The notes under the pieces were generated by a model. That model worked only from the letters and a program-made list of their open reading frames with translations. It was not told the DNA's origin and did no database searches. Shown here in pieces: positions 7,468-9,602 of a stretch of DNA of 9,602 bases (position 1 is the stretch's first letter; the number at the start of each line of letters is the position of its first letter). The stretch comes from Gammaproteobacteria bacterium (GTDB lineage Bacteria > Pseudomonadota > Gammaproteobacteria > Chromatiales > Chromatiaceae): positions 1-9,602 of the forward strand of contig DAOUQU010000041.1 in NCBI GenBank assembly GCA_030625445.1, read 5' to 3'. A program made the translations under genes and the position numbers.

Positions 7468-7497
7468 CCTTCCCCTTTATCAAAGGGGGGTTGAAGG
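7468..7497. repeat. Hairpin repeat CCCCTTT-ATC-AAAGGGG
   Basis: CCCCTTT (7472-7478) pairs with AAAGGGG (7482-7488) around ATC, and CCTTC (7468-7472) can pair with GAAGG (7493-7497) as an alternative outer arm. On the + strand it is followed by a T-rich stretch (TTATTTTTT). Near-identical sequences occur as dispersed intergenic elements in many proteobacteria, which I state from general familiarity. It lies between two minus-strand genes and is not followed by T on that strand, so it is not an obvious terminator for them. Confidence 0.65.
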
Positions 7498-7514
7498 GAA
7501 TTATTTTTTCCTCG

Positions 7515-7536
7515 TTCCCATGCTTCTGCGTGGGAA
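7515..7536. repeat. Hairpin repeat TTCCCATGC-TTCT-GCGTGGGAA
   Basis: A 9-bp stem (7515-7523 with 7528-7536, one G:T pair) encloses a TTCT loop. The wider sequence TCGTTCCCATGC...GCGTGGGAATGCA is a second repeat class that recurs in proteobacterial intergenic regions. It is the middle one of three hairpins in about 100 bases. Confidence 0.65.
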
Positions 7537-7543
7537 TGCAGAA

Positions 7544-7565
7544 TCGAATCCACCTCTGGACTCGA
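7544..7565. repeat. Hairpin TCGAATCCA-CCTC-TGGACTCGA
   Basis: TCGAATCCA (7544-7552) pairs with TGGACTCGA (7557-7565) around CCTC, with one internal A:C mismatch. It ends 20 bases before the stop codon of the minus-strand membrane protein gene, on the downstream side of that gene. It could take part in 3' end formation of that mRNA but lacks a T run, so this is only a structural call. Confidence 0.55.
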
Positions 7566-7585
7566 TGGCCTGATGCGTAGCCTCG

Positions 7586-7768
7586 CTAGAATCCAAAAAG
7601 CAGGAACAAGACGGGAGTAAGAATTGCCAGTGCAATGATATACGGTCCAATAACTTCTGCGCGTGACTCGCCACCCTCTTTCCACTTGTTTTTGCTCAAT
7701 TCGACATATCTATTCAATATCTCTTCTGGCTTTATCTCTGAAAATTTTATCTCATTTAGCTTTTCCAT
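7586..7768 (-). CDS. Small single-pass membrane protein, function unknown
   Basis: The 60-residue product begins MEKLNEIKFSEIKPEEIL. It has a charged, probably helical N-terminal half with ELSKNKWKEGGESRAEV, and ends in one hydrophobic segment (about residues 41-60, YIIALAILTPVLFLLFGF) that reaches the C-terminus. This is a tail-anchored layout with the bulk of the protein probably in the cytoplasm. I chose the ATG at 7768 because GAGGAG (7774-7779 on the minus strand) stands 5 nt upstream; an in-frame ATG six codons earlier (7786) has no such site. I do not recognise the family. It resembles small holin-like or toxin-like membrane peptides in size only, which is not evidence of function. Confidence 0.65.
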   Translation of the reverse strand: MEKLNEIKFSEIKPEEILNRYVELSKNKWKEGGESRAEVIGPYIIALAILTPVLFLLFGF

Positions 7769-7969
7769 CGTCTCTCCTCGCTTCATGATGATCGAAAGGC
7801 AAGCCCTAAAGCTTATGAGTAGTGTAGTACAATAATTCTAGAATATCTTTATAAGTTGCTGGTTTATCGAATTCTTTTGTTAAAATGATGATCTCCATCA
7901 ACTATTCTTCCGGTATTTTTGCATCTTTGCCAGTGATGCGCCTGTTTGTTGTTGGATGGCTAATGCTGT

Positions 7970-8386
7970 GTGCAGGAAAAAGGTAATAAGCAGGTAGCAG
8001 AAGGCATAAAAAGCACGACAATCGCTGTAACTTCGGAACCGTCCCCCGCTTTAGGTATGGAGCGCCAGCTCGTGCTGCAAAATCTCAAGGGCATGAAATT
8101 CTCTGAAATCCATAGTCTGGTGCGCGAAGGTGACAAAGATGTTGCAAAAGCCATTGAAAGCCCGCTGGCGAAAAAGATGTTTAAGCTGGGGGAAGGGAAT
8201 CGCCAGCAGACCATCACGGAAGCCTCTGAGCGATGCCTGCTCACTGAAACGGAATACCAAAATTTGATGATCTCAAGGCAGGCAGATTTTGCCTTCGGTC
8301 AAATGGGCGATGGCCTTGCGCTTCTTGCTCATCGAAGTTTCAAAATACAGAAGTCTATCGGGGAAACAATAGTCGAGGCCGCATAG
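7970..8386 (+). CDS. Hypothetical protein, possibly 5'-truncated or frameshifted
   Basis: This 138-residue frame starts with GTG just after an in-frame TAA at 7961 and ends in TAG. Composition is that of a soluble protein, with helical, charged segments such as MKFSEIHSLVREGDKDVAKAI (about residues 42-62) and QADFAFGQMGDGLALLAHRSF near the end. I do not recognise a family. No ribosome-binding site precedes the GTG. A later ATG (residue 30) also lacks one. Directly upstream in another frame lies a short hydrophobic ORF (7885-7986, containing MRLFVVGWLMLCAG). Skipping one base in the A5 run at 7977-7981 would fuse it to this protein as a signal-peptide-like N-terminus. Thus the gene may be longer and broken, or frameshifted. 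An opposite-strand ORF overlaps its 3' end. Coding status is likely from protein-like sequence, not proven. Confidence 0.55.
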   Translation: MQEKGNKQVAEGIKSTTIAVTSEPSPALGMERQLVLQNLKGMKFSEIHSLVREGDKDVAKAIESPLAKKMFKLGEGNRQQTITEASERCLLTETEYQNLMISRQADFAFGQMGDGLALLAHRSFKIQKSIGETIVEAA

Positions 8387-8548
8387 GTTTTTTGTCGTGA
8401 GGGTGCAGCCGGTCGATTGCCCTTTATTGAAAGCCGGACGTTGATTGCAGGGTGAAAACCGCAGGGACGGCATCAGGCATCCCTCCTTTTCTCCGAAGCC
8501 CTGCGGTCAACCAAGCTGGGTAATCTTGTGAAAAGGCCTTTTTTTACT
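8387..8548. other. Non-coding spacer with 9-bp inverted repeat, possible structured RNA or leader
   Basis: ACCGCAGGG (8458-8466) is perfectly complementary to CCCTGCGGT (8499-8507) across a 32-base loop. GGTGAAAACC (8451-8460) can form a small GNRA-capped hairpin that competes with the left arm. An imperfect direct repeat (AGCCGG, then TCGATTGC or ACGTTGATTGC) lies at about 8407-8447. The palindrome AAAAGGCCTTTT followed by T stands near 8531-8545, just before the 47-aa ORF. I do not match this to a named riboswitch or ribozyme class. It may be a leader of the small ORF, a repeat, or chance structure. Confidence 0.35.
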
Positions 8549-8692
8549 ATGAAAAACCCACTATCCATTTTTCAAATCCCTGATGGCCGCTGGATTGTCC
8601 GCGAAAGAATCCCCTTTGGTGCATTCCGTAGAGTTTCGATTCACGACACCAAAGGCGAAGCAGAGGCCGCGCTCAGGGAGATGCTGGGGTAG
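8549..8692 (+). CDS. Small protein, 47 aa, resembling a standalone Arm/AP2-like DNA-binding fold
   Basis: ATG at 8549 to TAG gives 47 residues: a short lead-in, then IPDGRWIVRERIPFGAFRRVSIHD, then TKGEAEAALREMLG. The DGRW start, alternating strand-like segments and the final TK-x-EAEA-x-x-x-L helix recall the N-terminal Arm-type DNA-binding domain of tyrosine integrases (pattern DGRW...F-x-TK-x-EAEAWL), here without any catalytic domain. An AAGG (8533-8536) lies 12 nt upstream, a weak site. It could be a free-standing small protein or the remnant of a longer phage-type gene. No integrase sequence is visible next to it. Family resemblance is from pattern only. Confidence 0.5.
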   Translation: MKNPLSIFQIPDGRWIVRERIPFGAFRRVSIHDTKGEAEAALREMLG

Positions 8693-8768
8693 TTATCTGT
8701 AGGTTTTGTAGCCTCATTTTTGACACGTCTTTTATCAGTGAATTTTAGGTGAGGACTTACTGCATGGT

Positions 8769-9143
8769 CTACCGCGAACGACCATATTCACCGTAACTAT
8801 TGTAACCACCGGAACCACCATAACTACCGTAACCACCATAACCAGGAGAAGACCCATGAATGCGCCTTTTAATGGCTCTTGTGTCCTGATCATGCTTGAT
8901 TTCCCTAGCCTGATTCCTGATTGAATAAGGGTTTCCGCCTCTTTGCAAAGAACGCCTTTCGCCTCTTGGAGTTGGTTCGGAATCTTCAGTATTTCCGATG
9001 ATTCCTCCCTTAGATTTATTCAGACATGGAATCTGGGAAAATGAGACGTTACCCTTGGCATCAACGCATTTGTAAATACTCCCAGCGATTGCGTTACCCG
9101 CCATTATCAATGTTGTGATGAACATTAGCATTAGACGTTTCAT
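8769..9143 (-). CDS. Secreted DUF4124-like protein with Gly/Tyr-rich tail
   Basis: The 124-residue product has a Sec signal peptide (MKRLMLMFITTLIMAGNAIA, predicted cleavage after Ala20), so it is exported. Residues 21-45 match the DUF4124 pattern, usually YKW-x-DA-x-G-x-x-x-YSD-x-P-P; here IYKCVDAKGNVSFSQIPC. Cys26 replaces the usual Trp and pairs in spacing with Cys40, so a disulfide is plausible. The middle is rich in Arg, Asn and Gln. The last 29 residues are a low-complexity Gly-Tyr-Ser tail (GYGGYGSYGGSGGYNSYGEYG), encoded by repeated GGN-TAY codons. DUF4124 proteins are common envelope proteins of unknown role in Gammaproteobacteria. The start is supported by GGGG 7 nt upstream and by a promoter at 9173-9201. 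Single gene, no operon partner seen. Confidence 0.8.
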   Translation of the reverse strand: MKRLMLMFITTLIMAGNAIAGSIYKCVDAKGNVSFSQIPCLNKSKGGIIGNTEDSEPTPRGERRSLQRGGNPYSIRNQAREIKHDQDTRAIKRRIHGSSPGYGGYGSYGGSGGYNSYGEYGRSR

Positions 9144-9172
9144 GATAAAGCCCCATTACTCCAAAATATTTA

Positions 9173-9201
9173 ATGATAATACCCTTAATTCTAGTCAGCA
9201 A
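9173..9201 (-). promoter_or_regulatory. Predicted sigma-70-type promoter of the DUF4124-like gene
   Basis: Reading the minus strand, TTGCTG (9201-9196) and TATCAT (9178-9173) are separated by exactly 17 bp. The surroundings are AT-rich, and transcription would start near 9166, giving a leader of about 23 nt before the ATG at 9143. Assignment is by hexamer match and spacing only. Confidence 0.45.
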
Positions 9202-9284
9202 GAAGGGCTTTTGCTGCATCGTCACACGTGAATTCCGATGCCGAAGCAGAAACCCGCATCAAAGAACTGCGCGAAGAGCAATAG
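9195..9284 (+). pseudogene. Possible small gene remnant
   Basis: The frame between an in-frame TAG at 9192 and the TAG at 9282-9284 ends in SDAEAETRIKELREEQ, a helical, charged tail quite unlike random non-coding translation. No good start is present, and the frame overlaps the promoter region of the neighbouring minus-strand gene. The tail recalls the EAEA-x-x-x-L end of the 47-aa protein at 8549-8692, so it may be the 3' remnant of a related gene. The rest of the spacer to 9413 shows nothing else I can name. Confidence 0.25.
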
Positions 9285-9413
9285 TACCGCCATGACACCG
9301 AACCCCAAGCACAATCAAATATGGAAGCCGTTGTAAAATCTCATTCCACCTAGAAGACTTTTTGGATGCTTTTGATGCCATTCAGCATCTATGGGCGCAA
9401 AATTCAGTTGGAT

Positions 9414-9602
9414 TTAGGATGCCGCAGACTTTTTCTGCGGTATTTCAAGCAACCGCTGTGGAAGATTGGTGATCTTAAACACCTCCGCCATTCTCTTTGG
9501 ATATTTCTGCGTGACTCTCTGCGACTGGTCGAACGCCTTTCGTACCTGAACTATATCGATGTCTGCAAATCGTTCTGCAAGATTGGCTTTTCCATTTAAT
9601 AG
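9414..9602 (-). CDS. C-terminal part of an unrecognised gene, runs off the right edge
   Basis: On the minus strand the frame is open from the window edge at 9602 to TAA at 9414-9416, giving 62 residues with no start inside the window. The segment reads as a real protein: NLAERFADIDIVQVRKAFDQ, then QKYPKRMAEVFKITNLPQ, then a basic-ending tail LLEIPQKKSAAS. It is mostly charged and helical, with no membrane segment. I do not recognise the family. A + strand frame covers the same bases but its translation is low in protein character. The last codons contain a perfect 7-bp hairpin (CCGCAGA 9422-9428 with TCTGCGG 9434-9440) that is not followed by a T run on either strand. Confidence 0.6.
   Translation of the reverse strand, partial: LLNGKANLAERFADIDIVQVRKAFDQSQRVTQKYPKRMAEVFKITNLPQRLLEIPQKKSAAS

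Noticed and set aside
7323..7685. 120-codon minus-strand frame across the three hairpins
   Set aside because: It translates repeat palindromes and overlaps the start of the lipoprotein gene and the membrane protein gene in the wrong frame.
7786..7800. Hammerhead-like bases TGATGATCGAAAGG
   Set aside because: The core strings occur together but the flanking stems of a hammerhead ribozyme cannot be formed.
7960..8260. Minus-strand frames of 94 and 69 codons opposite the 138-aa gene
   Set aside because: Their translations lack protein-like segments and no ribosome-binding site precedes them; they mirror the + strand frame.
9366..9599. 77-codon + strand frame at the right edge
   Set aside because: Arg/Leu/Phe/Cys-rich translation is of shadow type; the minus-strand frame over the same bases looks like a genuine protein end.

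Overview
The window reads as a gammaproteobacterial chromosome segment. The left two thirds hold a conserved housekeeping block in the order known from E. coli: initiator tRNA-Met (metY), rimP, nusA, infB, rbfA, truB, all on the + strand. The product sequences are closest in character to gammaproteobacterial family members. NusA has two C-terminal acidic repeats, IF-2 has a long charged N-terminal region, and the tRNA stands directly ahead of rimP. Genus cannot be told from the sequence; an environmental, repeat-rich gammaproteobacterium is an inference.

Layout. 1-228 is the C-terminal end of a 2-Cys peroxiredoxin. 229-382 is a non-coding spacer dominated by an inverted-repeat mosaic of TAGCGAG heptamers ending in a T run. 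383-502 holds a promoter and the initiator tRNA gene. 503-607 carries two tandem hairpin-plus-T terminators between the tRNA and rimP, an arrangement that fits transcription attenuation of the operon. 608-6503 is the tightly packed rimP-nusA-infB-rbfA-truB operon, with gaps of 15, 11, -1 and 6 nt. Its products work together in ribosome maturation (RimP, RbfA), transcription elongation and termination (NusA), translation initiation (IF-2) and tRNA modification (TruB).

After truB the usual rpsO-pnp continuation is absent. From 6504 the window changes to a loosely packed accessory stretch. It holds a cluster of dispersed-repeat-like sequences (6521-6692), a minus-strand lipoprotein with a retropepsin-type aspartic protease domain (6719-7408), three tandem hairpins (7468-7565), and a 60-aa minus-strand single-pass membrane protein. 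Next come an unrecognised + strand protein (7970-8386), a hairpin-bearing spacer with a 47-aa ORF, a secreted DUF4124-like protein with a Gly/Tyr-rich tail (minus), and the C-terminal end of an unrecognised minus-strand gene that runs off the right edge.

I found no CRISPR array, insertion sequence, or clearly novel multigene system. The points most worth checking are the tandem leader terminators, the U1:U72 initiator tRNA, the heptamer inverted repeat with two competing arms, the break in synteny after truB, a possible frameshift at an A5 run near 7977, and the hairpin spacer at 8387-8548.
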